Shown: piece after piece, positions 37,340 through 51,151 of the stretch
Numbering within the stretch: the first letter of the stretch is position 1
Layout: each line of letters opens with the position of its first letter
Source: Streblospio benedicti
Lineage: Eukaryota; Annelida; Polychaeta; Spionida; Spionidae
Assembly (NCBI GenBank): GCA_019095985.1
Contig: CM032659.1
Location: forward strand, 9,712,981 to 9,776,980
DNA length: 64,000 nucleotides
Direction: 5' to 3'
Program-made: the position numbers and the translations under genes
Notes under the pieces: model-generated
The model's input: the letters and a program-made list of their open reading frames with translations, nothing else
The model's database searches: none
Told to the model about the DNA's origin: nothing

Positions 37340-38394
37340 AGTCAAATCAAGTAATATTTATTTAAAAGTCGGTAGAGGTCTACAATGTAACAAATTAATG
37401 CCTAGGGCACATTCCACCGCAAGGTGGGTCTACAGCTAGTCCACGACCAAAAACGCATAGAAAACGTGAGGATCCGTGCGTGTGCAGTGCGGCAAACGTA
37501 CGTTTTTTTAAAGCCGTACGGTGGCCGCAGAAGAAGTTTGGCTTGCCTTACGTTAAACGCAGATGATTTACCCGCACGTTGTCGGCACAGACACAGTACG
37601 GGGGCCGTGCGTTGCCTGTACCATGAACGTGCGAATCCCGTACTTTTGTAATAACACGGTGCGTAGGACGTACGTAATACGCGAGTACATCGCACGTTCT
37701 ATGCAAGTTGAGGGCACGGCCACCTGAATAAAAAAACACTCCATGTACCGACGCACTCATAACGCACGGAGCCCGTGCGTATGTGCCCACAACTGTATTT
37801 TTGTCACGGCATGCTGAAAACGCCGCAGACGCCGCAGACCTCAACACCGCCGCAAGGTGGAATGTGCCCCATCGCTTAAAGTGCTACATAACTTTTAAAA
37901 CCGACTATACAGACATATACAATTACACATTATCCATTAAATTGAATTTATACAGATACGTTATTTACAAAATGAACATTTACAGCTATCAACTTCCCCA
38001 CTTTCCAATAACTCCCCCAAACTCGATTAATGACATTGACACTGTAAAATCATTTAGACATTCATTCCAGCATAGCGCACTGAGTGCAAGCCATATTTCG
38101 TTGTTCTTACTCTTGGCACTAAGAAATTGTTCTTAACACTGACCAAATCATGTAAATACATAGGTGATTAATAATCTTGAATACCTGTATCGCAAGGTAT
38201 CGCGTCCTTCTGATTTTAAGTGAGGGCATTTTAGATTTTTCTAACAGTTTTTCATAACTACTATTTGCTGTTAATGACGTGTTATTTTGGATATATTATA
38301 TTTCTTATTAATATATAATTAGACTAGTATTGGTCAATCAGTAGTACAATGAAATAGAACTGTTCATCAGTACTTCTTTTTGTGTGAGGCACAA
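37340..38394 (-). mobile_element. CR1-like LINE 3' end (minus strand), alpha copy, with a later insertion
   Basis: On the minus strand the reverse transcriptase tail and 3' UTR end at ATATTACTTGATTTGACTTG near 37345. Copies in beta/gamma and delta/epsilon preserve the same C-terminal phrase better. Split by the TTAA-flanked element at 37399-37875. Confidence 0.6.
37399..37875. mobile_element. 477-bp GC-rich element with TTAA duplication (piggyBac/Kolobok-like)
   Basis: Flanked by TTAA at 37395-37398 and 37876-37879; the paralogous sites (about 43074 and 56573) show a single TTAA. Imperfect inverted ends contain GGGCACATTCCACC. The interior is much richer in G+C and CpG than its surroundings, with repeated ACGTACG and CCGTGCGT. 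Open frames on both strands follow this composition. TTAA targets are known for piggyBac and Kolobok; no transposase is present. Confidence 0.7.
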
Positions 38395-39331
<937 letters not shown>

Positions 39332-40407
39332 CAGGGCTCTACATTAAGCACGTTCCACTTGTCGGGGACAAGTAAAAATTGATGTCGGACAAGTAAACTC
39401 TCACTGGCACTTGTCCGACGTACAAGTATCATCTACACATTCCTGATATGCTTATTAAACACACTTGTCATATACTATTGTTTTATTACGATTGTGATCA
39501 TAATATTTATTTCTAAACTTGAACTATTTGGGGTTAAAAAACAATCTAAAACCAAGAGCTAAATTACTGAATGGCTTGTGAGGCCCATGAGGTCTCTGAG
39601 AGGTGGTTGTTTGGCAGTAAGAGATGTAGGTTCATCGGTCGATACATGTAATGTTTGTTTAAGAGATTGATTTTGAGCAAAATTTTAAAATAATTCAAGA
39701 TGCTATTGGTTTTAAATGGTTTGGCCATATTGCTTATTACATAATGCATACTTGCTTGGACTATCTTTTGGAGAATGTACATAAAAATTCAAATATTCAC
39801 TACTCAGAGGCATCATAAAACAGTTCCGAATTCATGTATTTTGTTTCATAATATTTATGTTAGAATATAAAGCATCAAATATAGCTTTTATTTCCTAATT
39901 CACTTTCTTCAAACAGAGGAGGCAAAGAGGTTTGGCGAAGGTGCAGGCAATTGCCGTAGCCGGGCAGCTGTTCTAGAGTGAATTTGGGGCACCCCCACCC
40001 CAATATATTTTTTTCTATTAATTAGCCTCTGTGACTCAGAAATAAAACACAGTTATTGATTAAGAAATCAAAAATTACATTTTGTTAAAATTGAAAGAGT
40101 ATGTTTGTCATATATGAATACAGATGCTTTTCAAATTTGTATCCAGTTGGATTTACGTGACAATTATATAATGTTTGGAGCATTTTGGAGCATACAAAAC
40201 AAATATGTTAACTCTCAGTTTCATTCAGGGTTTGAAAAAAACTCCCAAAAACAGAGGATGCAGTTGCCTCCCCTACCTCATATGTAGCTACGGCCCTGAC
40301 GATCGTAAAATTTTGTGCGGACAAGTGCATTTGATTGTCGGACAAGTGAAGGTAGACCTCTACTTGTCCGACGGACAAGTAGATTTAAACCCTACCATAG
40401 AGCCCTG
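39332..40407. mobile_element. 1.08-kb CAGGG-ended element with 5-bp duplication (hAT5-like)
   Basis: Inverted ends CAGGGCTCTA with TATTG on both sides (39327-39331 and 40408-40412). The empty site in gamma (TATATTGTGATAAA near 44853) has one TATTG. Both ends carry clustered ACTTGTCC/GGACAAGT motifs in both orientations, like subterminal transposase sites. A smaller repeat with GCCGTAGC phrases appears nested at about 39920-40305. No transposase. The 5-bp duplication with CAGGG ends fits the hAT5 group as I recall it. Confidence 0.65.
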
Positions 40408-40626
40408 TATTGTGATAAACAAAATGTATGATTCAAAAAATTAATGAATTTTATTTGTTAGGCACAAATGCTGTATTGACTTATTAACTTATTAATATAT
40501 AATAATTAAAACAATCACTGCAGCCTTAAGGCTTCTCACCAGTGCGAGATTATACATTTATTCTGTGAGTGGCTTCCATTTTGACTGAATGATTTCTTAC
40601 ACACTGTCGTAAGTTTTTTGTTGTTG
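40408..40626 (-). pseudogene. Finger remnant left of the SFT2D retrocopy, unit beta
   Basis: The minus strand encodes VCKKSFSQNGSHSQ near 40570-40605, the 3' part of the finger split by the retrocopy. It is not an intact coding unit. Confidence 0.65.
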
Positions 40627-42040
40627 TTTTTTTTTTTTTTTTTGACAAAAGTTATTTTATTTGAATTCACATTTTAAGTATAATTATGCAGCTAAAATAT
40701 AGCGGAATATCTGCACCAATGTACAAGCAAGAAGTGAAAGAAGACTTGTTAGTTCAATACAAATGATATTTCAACATCTCTCTTGCCATTCACATTTACA
40801 TATTGAAATTGCAACAAGTATTCAAAAATACCATCAGATCTAATGATAATCTACCAAATTTTACTTTAAAGTACATGTACAGTTTATAGAAATAAGGACT
40901 TTACCAAAGGCGCTTATCTGACACGAATCTAAATACAAACAGAATTGTGGCAAAATTAATTTCAAAGACTTATTAAAAGAACAACCAGTAAACATGCATT
41001 AAATTCTAAGATACTGTTAAATAACATATTCTGAAATATCAAGAATAACTGACAACAAACTTTTATTACTATTCTAAAATATCTTCCAACAAACTTAGCC
41101 TAAAAACTTTCATTTTCAATTTAGTCCAGATTTCATTTTTAATTTAGCTTTCATTACATTTCAAAACAATTTGTCAAATAATAATCATCAAAACAATTTA
41201 CAAAAGTAAAAGGCGTGGATTTCAACAACAAAAAAGTTTTACTATGCAACATGATTTATCATGAGCTATTAATCAACATAGTTTGGCAGAATAATGCAGC
41301 CGTAAGACATTTATTTCAATATTAATAGGTTCATGTAACCTTAAACTTGTTAAATCGCAAAACTTAATAAAACATGAAAGTTTCACAGCGCAGTGTCAAT
41401 GCTTACATCCCTTTATCAAAATAGCAAGCCGATGGTTGAATCATCGCATGAATATTCGACTGTTCAATTCACACTTCACACAGTTCAGATTTCTTGATTA
41501 ACAAAATAGTCACAATCTACAATAAAGTCTTGTGCAGGAGAACTATCCATTGAACAACTTTTTATGGTCTTGATATATCTATGATTTGATCAAAAAATTC
41601 CTGGTACTGAGGAAGTCCTCTAAAACAGTACACACTAGTTCACATACTTCCCAGTCAAAGAAATTCAGGATACTGTCATTTCAATATATTTCAATATAAT
41701 ACACAAAACATAACAATCATGATAATTGTGGCAAAGATTCGGGTCTCCGCAAACATTCGCTGACACTGCTTAAGTGGTCCCATAAGGAAGCATGGGCTGG
41801 CTAATGCAACAATAATTCCAATTGTATAAAATAGTGCTAACATTATTAAACTCTATTAGGTAGGAAGAGTAAAAATGTTCCCAGAATCGACAATGACACA
41901 CCAAGAATAAAGCAAATAACAAATCCTTTCATTCAAGTAGAGTAGCATCACTAATCTCTGTCATGATGTCTCCTTCCTCTTCATATCTCCTACCTAATGC
42001 TCTTTTCAGTTTCTCCATTATTATCTATAGAAATATCAAA
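40627..42040 (-). pseudogene. SFT2D-like: SFT2D-like retrocopy, unit beta (deleted)
   Basis: The minus strand ends in a 17-base A tract (plus T run 40627-40643) preceded by AATAAA. A 3' UTR of about 1.1 kb precedes it, then coding sequence. The middle (about 41740-41940) matches the SFT2 family (GNIV-, [18 protein letters not shown]). About 150 bp of C-terminal coding sequence are deleted, and a 13-bp deletion lies in the N-terminal part near 41951. The right end diverges at about 42040 before the expected 5' end. SFT2 proteins act in Golgi/endosome membrane traffic (family knowledge). Confidence 0.8.
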
Positions 42041-42322
42041 TTTAAATACATAATACTGCTTTGCATATTGGCTACCCAACATTTCCTTTATAGTCAGCAT
42101 TAATATCTATAGTATCTCAGGCAATATTACCTTATATGTTGTGATTATACAATGCGAAAATTTTGCAAATGTGTATAAGATGACTTAATTGGTGCTTATG
42201 GTTTATAGTCTGCATACAGTCTGTTTATAGTGTGCATACTGATAGTCTTGACAGTCTGTATATTCAAGTGGAGACATATTTTGCTAATGATATTCTATGA
42301 TTCTTAATACCGAATTTTCAAA

Positions 42323-42654
42323 ATGGATCAAATGTATCAAATGATACAACCACTATACTTTGTCTTTAAAAATTGACCAAGGCAACAAGCCTCCAAGAGA
42401 TCTGGAAATATGTAATTCGGTTACAAAAACAATTGAAAAAGAGAACCTGAGAGGTGTACAAAGAGTTGGCAATCTCTGGAGAATTTACGTAAATTCAGTA
42501 GAGAGTAGGGCTCTACTAGCTGCGTCAGGTTTTGACTTCAATAACAGGCATATAACCTTGAGCACAACAAACCCTTACTCTATGCAAAATGGTGATTCTG
42601 ATAGACCTGTGAAAATCACTCTTCACGATATACATCTCTATGTTGACAATCAGT
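42323..42654 (+). mobile_element. LINE ORF1-like (RNA-binding) fragment
   Basis: A frame entered just upstream of 42360 reads PPRDLEICNSVTKTIEKENL, then GVQRVGNLWRIYVNSVESRA and DIHLYVDN. The pattern V-x-R-x-x-x-LWRIY-V-x5-R-x-x-L-L-x-x-G-F, then a TNPY turn and a V-x-D-I-x-L-x-V-D strand, resembles RRM-like ORF1 proteins of invertebrate LINEs. An ATG at 42323 opens a neighbouring frame. It is cut by the assembly gap. It is absent from the other cluster units. Confidence 0.5.
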
Positions 42655-42754
42655 NNNNNNNNNNNNNNNNNNNNNNNNNNNNNNNNNNNNNNNNNNNNNN
42701 NNNNNNNNNNNNNNNNNNNNNNNNNNNNNNNNNNNNNNNNNNNNNNNNNNNNNN
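42655..42754. other. Assembly gap of exactly 100 N
   Basis: One hundred N, the usual placeholder for a gap of unknown size. By comparison with the other units, the beta finger array, its upstream region and segment E should lie here, so several kilobases may be missing or collapsed. Confidence 0.95.
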
Positions 42755-42960
42755 TATTGTGTATAGTGTTTGTTTTGTTTTTTCACTTTCAACTGTAGCC
42801 ATGCCATTAAATGGCAAAGGGTACTGTTTACATGAGATACATTTTTATTATATTTATACTATTTATTTGCTTTGTTTTTACTGTTTCTATTTTTGTACTT
42901 ATCTATAATGCATGGAATTTCATATACTGAAATAAAGAAATTGAATTGAATGAAGTACAG
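42755..42960 (+). mobile_element. LINE 3' end (plus strand), beta copy
   Basis: Same tail as 50330-50560, beginning in the middle because of the gap and ending AATAAAGAAATTGAATTGAA. Confidence 0.5.
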
Positions 42961-43011
42961 TGGTTGATGAAGAAAAACAACCACCACGCATATAGTCTTT
43001 ATATAGGCCCT

Positions 43012-43580
43012 AGTCAAGTCGAATCAAGTAATATTTATTTAAAAGTCGGTAGAGGTCTACAATGTAACAAATTAAAGCGCTACATAACTTTTAAAACCGA
43101 CTATACAGACCTATACAATTTACACATTATCCATTAAATTGAATTTATATAGATAAGTTATTTACAAAATGAACATTTAAAGCTATCACCTTCCCCACGT
43201 TCCAATAACTCCCCTAAACTCGATTAATGACATAGACACTGTAAATCATTTGGAAATTCATTCCAGCATAGTGCAGTGAGTGCAGGCCATATTTCGTTTT
43301 TCTTATTCTTGGCACTAAGAAATTGTTCTTAACACTGACCAAATCATGTAAATACATAGGGGATTGTCTATTAATAATCTTAAATACCTGTATGACAGCT
43401 GTATATAGTCTTTCTGATTTTAAGTAAAGGTATTTTAGATTTTTCATAACTACTTTTTGCTGTTAATGAAGTGTTATTTTATATATTTCTTATTAATGTA
43501 TAATTAGACAAGTATTGGTCAATCAATAGTACAATAAGATTGAACTGTTCATCAGTACTTCTTTTTGTGTGAGGCACAAT
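43012..43580 (-). mobile_element. CR1-like LINE 3' end (minus strand), beta copy
   Basis: The frame 43214-43447 reads AVIQVFKIINRQSPMYLHDL, then LVPRIRKTKYGLHSLHYAG. The pattern FK-x-L-N-x-x-SP-x-YL-x-DL and VPR-x-R-T-x-x-YG-x-x-S-F is typical of the reverse transcriptase C terminus in CR1/jockey-like LINEs. About 200 bp of 3' UTR follow to ATATTACTTGATTCGACTTG. Confidence 0.65.
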
Positions 43581-43714
43581 TTAAAGAACATACATGTGCA
43601 AGGATGTCGCGATAACTTGGTTTAAACATATTTCATTTCAAAAATGAAAAAGGATTCAGCACGATAACTTGATTGTTTAATTACCTTCCTTCACGTTTGT
43701 GTTGAACCGACAGT

Positions 43715-44183
43715 ATCACTGAATATTCAGATCATAGGTGTGATACACTCAAGTGTTTCATTTCAATGTCACATAGCAAAAGAACATGAGACTAAAGGAA
43801 CTGTCAATATCACTTTATAAGTTTACGTCTTCATATGTTGATTTACTTGCTAACTTCTCAAATGTTCATGTAGAAAATTTGTAGACTTTGTGGTGGTTCC
43901 AGTCACTGGGATGACAAAATCACTTGCCACATTCACTGCAGTCTGAAGGCTTCTCACCAGTGCGAGTTCTAATAAAGATTTATGCTATGAGAGGTTTCCA
44001 TTTTGAGTGATTGATTTCTTACACTGTACACTGATATGGTCTCTCCCTACTGTGAGTTTTCATACGATGTGAGAGATCTTTTCTTTACAGAATGATTTTT
44101 TTTTTTCAAAATGGACATTGATATTTCTGTACTCTTTCACATTTCCACTTTGGGTGAAGGATTTTTCACACAGTACACACAGA
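43715..44183 (-). pseudogene. Degenerate terminal fingers, unit gamma
   Basis: Includes the conserved 3' segment (43715-43825) and finger remnants near 43930-44160 in broken frames, ending at the MITE insertion. Confidence 0.7.
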
Positions 44184-44186
44184 TAA

Positions 44187-44611
44187 GGGATCGTTCATAA
44201 ATGACGTCACCCGGCAGGGGGCGGGGGATGTACGGAGAAATTTGATGAAAGGTGACAGAGGGGGGACGGTATCTAGCACTTGCGTGATGTCACTTTTTGG
44301 GGGAAGAAAAGAAAAAAAAGTAGCTATTTCACAATGTCTGAAATTACTTTCTGACATGTTAAGTGAGTTGTGATAATAACTACTAGCTGCAATCACATTG
44401 TCATGTTTGCTTTATATCTCCAATGCATTTGTAAAATTATGTCTAAATTACGGGCATGTATATTCAACTGTATTTATAGAATGGCACAGTTAAATCAATT
44501 TTAAATGTCATAGCAAAACCATGTCGCGCATGCAGAGGGCCGGGGGGGGGGGGGAAGGCAAAAATGACGACAAAGGCCAAAAATGATGTGACGTCATTTG
44601 TGAATGATCCC
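44187..44611. mobile_element. 425-bp Harbinger-like MITE inside a zinc finger
   Basis: Ends GGGATCGTTCATAAATGACG and, inverted, GGGATCATTCACAAATGACG, with TAA on both sides (44184-44186 and 44612-44614). It splits a finger between the TACACWGATA and GGTTTCTMCCCAG parts. It contains G-rich tracts (to 12 G near 44541). Partial copies are in beta (left end, 38765) and delta (right part, 50940-51151), so it inserted before the units multiplied. Confidence 0.8.
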
Positions 44612-44614
44612 TAA

Positions 44615-45062
44615 GGTTTCTACCCAGTGTGAGTTTTCATATGACAAGAGAGGTTTCCCATCTGACTGAATGATTTCTCACACACAGTACACTGATATGG
44701 TTTCTGCGTGGCACACACTGTTCACTCATATGGTTTCTCCCAAGAGTGAGTTTTTATATGTTGTGAGCGTTGGACTTACATGTATTACGATAACTAATGA
44801 GTGTCTGTGCGTATTTAGTTTCTTGGTTTTTTTCTCGAATTCAAACTACTTGTATATTGTGATAAAAAAATGCACAAATGCTTGAATGTAATTGCTGTAT
44901 TGACATATTAACTTAATGATATATATATTAAATAAAAAAAATACTGGAGTCTTAAGGCTTCTCACCAGTGCGAGATTATAGATTTATGCTGTGAGTGGCT
45001 TCCATTTTGACTGAATGATTTCACACACTGACATAATAGATTTATGCTGTGAGTGGCTTCCA
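44615..45062 (-). pseudogene. Finger remnants between MITE and retrocopy, unit gamma
   Basis: The minus strand carries [18 protein letters not shown]-like phrases near 44640-44700 and KSFSQNGSHSQ-like phrases near 44990-45060, with breaks and a small local duplication of GATTTATGCTGTGAGTGGCT. Not translatable as one protein. Confidence 0.7.
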
Positions 45063-46719
<1,657 letters not shown>

Positions 46720-47160
46720 ACTGTCCACTGATATGGTTTCTCCCCACTGTGAGTTTTAATATGATGTGAGAGATCTTGTCTTTGGCTGAATGATTTTTTA
46801 CAAATTGTACATTGATTAGATTTCTCACAAACATAAAACATCTTGTATTCTTTCACATTTTAACACTAGGTGGACTTTTCACACACAACTAAATACACTA
46901 ATAAGTTTTCTACCCAGTGTGAGTTTTCATATGACGTGAGAGGCTTCCACATTGACTGAATGATTTTTCACAAACAGTACATTGATATGGTTTCTCTCCA
47001 GTGTGAGTTCTCATATGATGTGAGAGGTTTCCTTTTAAACTGAATGATTTCTCACACACCGTACACTGATATGGTTTTTCCATGGTGTGAGTATTAATAT
47101 GAGAGATGTCAACTATGACTGAATGATTTCTAACACAATTTCTCACACAATTTACACTGC
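46720..47160 (-). CDS. C2H2 zinc-finger gene, unit gamma (short)
   Basis: The frame 46910-47146 has the [12 protein letters not shown] lead and two full fingers (helices LKGNLSH and QCGSLSR), then THTG and a stop. A further finger, [21 protein letters not shown], lies at about 46735-46850 after stops. It runs straight into the retrocopy at GEKPYQWTV. Compared with epsilon several fingers are missing from the centre, as expected from unequal exchange between fingers. Confidence 0.75.
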
Positions 47161-48400
47161 ATGATGTGGTTTCTTCCCAGTCTGAGTTTTCATGTGCTTA
47201 GAGATGATTTATTTGAAAAATCTTCCACAAAAAAAGACGCAGATCCAGATTCGTATATTTTCAGTGAAAAAATTGTTGTGCTTTTTGCATCATTTTTCAC
47301 ACTCTATACACTGATAAATTTATACTGTTATGAGTATGTATTTCAAAAGTAGCTTCATTGTTTTAGATCAAGATCATGAAGATGCCTTATCAGATGTATA
47401 GTTCCAGATATTTCCTGACTATGTTTCAACACAAACTGTAGCAAGTACACTAAAGTCGTCCAGAACTAAAAGTGCTGTGGGCAGTCAGATGCTGCTCTAT
47501 GTCAGACTCCAGTAATGTTCTTACACATATCCTTTCCTGTAGTTCATAAGTTTTTGCCATTGTTTTCATTGCAGACTCAAGGACATTCAAGGACGCTTCA
47601 GAGCGAGGCTCTGACCCAATCAATTATGAGTAAACCATGTCTCCTCTTGTAACTATCTTGGATAATCCAGAGAAATTGGCCACTTTCGACAACTGATTTT
47701 TAATTAAAAAGTGCTGAACTTGGTATTTGTTAGTTGGGACACATTATACAACCAGTTTTCTACAACAAACCAAATGTATACTAATACTTGATCATCTTTT
47801 TTGTTATTCTAGACCATCTTTTGTGACACATTACTTAGTACTCAAATACTGAAGCCGCCTCGACAGCAAACGTTTGACGTTCCATGAAAACGCTAAATCA
47901 TCAGATACTGACTAGCAGGTGGTTGCTTCCACACGTTTTTCGTTTTTTTTTCCTTCTTATTTTCGAAATAACTATTTCTTAAACAAATTGGGGAATGGGC
48001 TGATATTACAACAGCATGCAAACAAACGTACCTTGCCAGTCAGCACAATTATTTAAAAATTTTATAGACGTTTGGTAAATCTATAGATCTAGATTTAGAC
48101 TAACATGGCGTCACTCGCTTCACATGAGCGTGTGGTAACTGCAACGTCATCGAAAAGTCTATGCTACGTCAAAATTACGTTCATTATCCACATCAAAATA
48201 AAGTGATACTACATAGCAGGTGGATCCTTACGACCTAGTATCTTTATTTTTTTTTCCAAAATAACTTTCATTTGAAAGAATTGTGAAATGTAACACTATT
48301 ACAACAGCTTGCAACTAAGAATAACTTTTAATAGTTCTATTTTAAAAGTAGCTGTCACTACACGGATTTAGTTTAGAAAGATGATCTTGGTAGATCTATA
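47161..48400 (-). promoter_or_regulatory. Upstream region of unit gamma (segments D and E)
   Basis: Parallel to 32346-33409 plus segment E. The 5' splice-site-like GGCAAG/GTACGT is at 48032/48031, but about 20 bp of the putative exon are deleted. A 39-codon frame near 47470-47590 (MKTMAKTYELQERICVRTLL) is open here and broken in alpha and epsilon; it may be a chance frame or a lost N-terminal exon. Confidence 0.35.
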
Positions 48401-48417
48401 CTAGATATATGTTGGTA

Positions 48418-49440
48418 GCATGTCCAGTCAAAGCTTCTTTCATTCACGAACAACCCATTTTACATAGACTTCATCTTTTAGAACTGGTTTTACGTACATA
48501 TAAACTAATCACACATTGGAATGATGTACATCTTCTTATTCCTGAGAAGTTAAGCTTTCTTTCGATACCTTATTTGCGCATCAAACATGCCTTATGAGCG
48601 CGTAATTAATCTAATCAGTTAATTCACGGCAAATAAAGTTGTTTTGTCGGCCATATTTGTTTCCCGCCGAAATTTGTGACTTGAGCTGTGATTTTTAATT
48701 GGTTGTTTCAAGTGATCAAATCAAATGATTCCTTCCATGTTTTTGTGTGTGTTTTTTTAATGAGAATATATTGGTGAAAAGCTCAAACTATTTGCTACCA
48801 TTAAATAGCGCCATGATTCTCAGATTAAAACATCTCTTATCTGATCTATAAAGAGCTACTTAAATTTCAATGGTAGTCATGATAAATAATATTCATGGTT
48901 TACTTTATGTTTTTTGTTGGTTTTTTTCATTTCTTCTATTTCTATTCTTTTCATTTCTATTATTTTTGTTTTATCTTTTTTTTTTTTGGGGGAGGCGGTG
49001 TCAAAATGGTTTGATGTTTACAGGTCTATGATTATGGTCTACGGATTATGTACGATCGATCGTAAAATTATATACACTTGCTGTGTAGTATCAGCTTCAT
49101 AAATAATATTTTTAATATTTTTAATATTTTGTTTCTAGATAAAATCTTTTTTCCTTGTAAAGTAATTATGTAATTTTTGAAACGCCAATTTTTTTTTTTC
49201 TTATAAAGGGGTAATTTTTTTGTGATTGATGTTTTGTCTGAAATCTTGCCACTATGCGACACCATATGTGTACTATAGGCTTATTTTTTTTTTTTCATTG
49301 CCATTCACCAATATATTCTGTCAATGAAATAAAATATATCTAATTTAAAGTTGCTAAAAAAAAAGAAACACTACCAACAAAAGAAAAAAAATGTTTGGTT
49401 TACATTTTTGGTTTAGTGGGAAGTGGGGAACCTACATTAT
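48418..49440 (+). mobile_element. Insertion absent from sister units, possibly retroposed
   Basis: Sister units run directly from GATCTATAGATATGTGTTGG to CTATAATAATG, so everything from about 48418 to 50195 is inserted. On the plus strand AATAAA (about 49330) is followed by A9 and a second A-rich run (to 49390) and ATGTTTGG, near-matching ATGTTGG at the left edge. This suggests a poly(A) retroposon. An open frame at 48409-48597 has no known family. Confidence 0.4.
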
Positions 49441-49445
49441 TATAG

Positions 49446-50183
49446 CAGGGTTCCCACGGAGTCTGAAAAAGTCATGGAAATTTGAATTTTTCCAGAAAGG
49501 AAAAGGAAAAGTCATGGAATTTTGTAAAGAGTCATGGAAAAATGAGATTTTGTCAAAAAAGTCATCAAAAAAGTCATGGAATTTTGTACAACTGATAACT
49601 TATTAACTATCAGGGCAGATTTTTAGTATTTTAGAAAATTACTAACATTTTGATAACTATGCTGGATAATACCTCAACAAAATATTTTGTTACTATGTGA
49701 ATAAACTTTGTGTGATCAGGACTGCATTATTTTCAATTATTTTTAGACACGTATGACTGCTATTTGAATCTACAGATGTCAGGCCCGTAGCAAGATGTGG
49801 GGCCAGTGGGGCACATGCCCCCTCCTCACTTTTTTGCCAGATTTTGCTCTGAAATAGAGAAAATGATAAAAAGTTGCACCAGAATTGCTCTCAGAGCATC
49901 TCATTTTTAAAATTTTCCCAGAGACGTGGGGAAAACCAGATGCCCACTTGAATGTGCTGAGATCGACACAAACGCTCGGGCCATCATTTTTGCTGGAGGA
50001 ATTTTCCGGGGGAGCATAACCCCCGGACCTCCCTAGGTGTGGCTTCACCGCATTTCAGCCAGCATCAATACATTTCTATGACCCTTTCACCTTTCATGGA
50101 AAGTCATGGAAAAATAAAAATTTGTCTGGAAAAGTCATGACAAAGTCATGAAATTTTGCCGAACAAAATCCGTGGGAACCCTG
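49446..50183. mobile_element. 738-bp CAGGG-ended element with 5-bp duplication (hAT5-like)
   Basis: Ends CAGGGTTCCCACGGA and, inverted, CAGGGTTCCCACGGAT, with TATAG on both sides (49441-49445 and 50184-50188). Both arms carry many AAGTCATGGAA phrases, repeated in one orientation per arm. A further repeat is nested at about 49780-50045. No transposase. Confidence 0.7.
49780..50045. mobile_element. Nested repeat with AGGCCCGTAGC start
   Basis: Sequence unlike the host element's GTCATGG arms. It begins AGGCCCGTAGCAAG with GGGGCACATGCCCCCTCC, and is more GC-rich than its surroundings. Its start resembles the GCCGTAGC phrases nested in the 39.3-kb element. Exact ends uncertain. Confidence 0.4.
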
Positions 50184-50195
50184 TATAGCCAACAT

Positions 50196-50600
50196 TGTTG
50201 GCTGTAATAATGTAAGTTCTTTAGGATTGCTAGAGTAGTATGTCAGAATTTTATGTTTCTAATCTACATCATAACAGTATATGTAAAAGTCAGAGATAGA
50301 TTGTACAAATGTGAAAATGATTTAGTGAGTAATATTGTGTATAGTGTTTGTTTTGTTGTTTTTTTTTTGTTTTGTTTTTTCACTTTCAACTGTAGCCATG
50401 CCATTAAATGGCAAAGGGTACTGTTTACATGAGATACATTTTTATTATATTTATACTATTTATTTGCTTTGTTTTTACTGTTTCTATTTTTGTACTTATC
50501 TATAATGCATGGAATTTCATATACTGAAATAAAGAAATTGAATTGAATGAAGTACAGTGGTTGATGAAGAAAAACAACCACCACGCATATAGTCTTTATA
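50196..50600 (+). mobile_element. LINE 3' end (plus strand), gamma copy
   Basis: Full-length version of the shared tail, from TTGGCTGTAATAATGTAAG to AATAAAGAAATTGAATTGAA (about 50527-50546). Confidence 0.5.
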
Positions 50601-50621
50601 TAGGCCCCAGTCAAGTCAAAT

Positions 50622-50938
50622 CATCGGCTAGGCTCCGTGAGGATGAAGATTGAGAGCCTTTCCCCCGAAACAGAGGAAAGGTTGCCAGCCCTAAACTGCC
50701 CGACCAGTGTCTGAAAGAGAAGTGAGCTCTAATAGCCCAGTCATCCAGTACTACAGCGTACCAGGTCCCTAATCCTATCCAGGGGCTTAATAAGAAAGAT
50801 GAACACGAGCAAGGTGAGTGTGACTAAGGGGATTATCTATCCTAATCCAGTGAGAAGCAATATTAAAACTACTTTAACCCTTGCAGGGATGCTATAATCC
50901 CTGCGCACTGGATGGCCTAAACTTAACTCTTTGTTCTG
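50622..50938. other. Unclassified 0.3-kb sequence replacing the CR1 tail
   Basis: Directly follows AGTCAAGTCAAATC, the LINE 3' tail. It contains GGCTCCGTGAGGATGAAG and CCTTGCAGGGATGCTATAAT. It is more GC-balanced than its neighbours and is not found in the other units. It could be a SINE or LINE 5' piece sharing the same tail, but no A or B box pair was found. Confidence 0.35.
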
Positions 50939-50939
50939 T

Positions 50940-51151
50940 CACACTAGCTGCAATCACATTGTCATGTTTGCTTTATATCTTCAATGCATTTGTAAAATTA
51001 TGTCTAAATTACGGGCACGTATATTCAACTGTATTTATATAATGGCACAGTTACATCAATTTTTAATGTCAAAACCGAAACCATGTCGCATGCATGCAGG
51101 GGGGGGGGGGGGGGAGGCCAAAAATGATGTGACGTCATTAGTGAACGATCC
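50940..51151. mobile_element. Harbinger-like MITE, right half, unit delta
   Basis: Matches 44383-44611 and ends GTGACGTCATTAGTGAACGATCCC split by small changes, then TAA at 51153-51155. It contains a run of 15 G (51099-51113). The left half is lost. Confidence 0.75.

Noticed and set aside
37402-37847. Overlapping Arg/Cys-rich frames on both strands at 37.4-37.85 kb
   Set aside because: They fall within the TTAA-flanked, CpG-rich non-autonomous element and show no domain.
50622-50938. tRNA-derived SINE or tRNA gene
   Set aside because: GGCTCCGTGAGG looked tRNA-like, but no B box or cloverleaf could be drawn.
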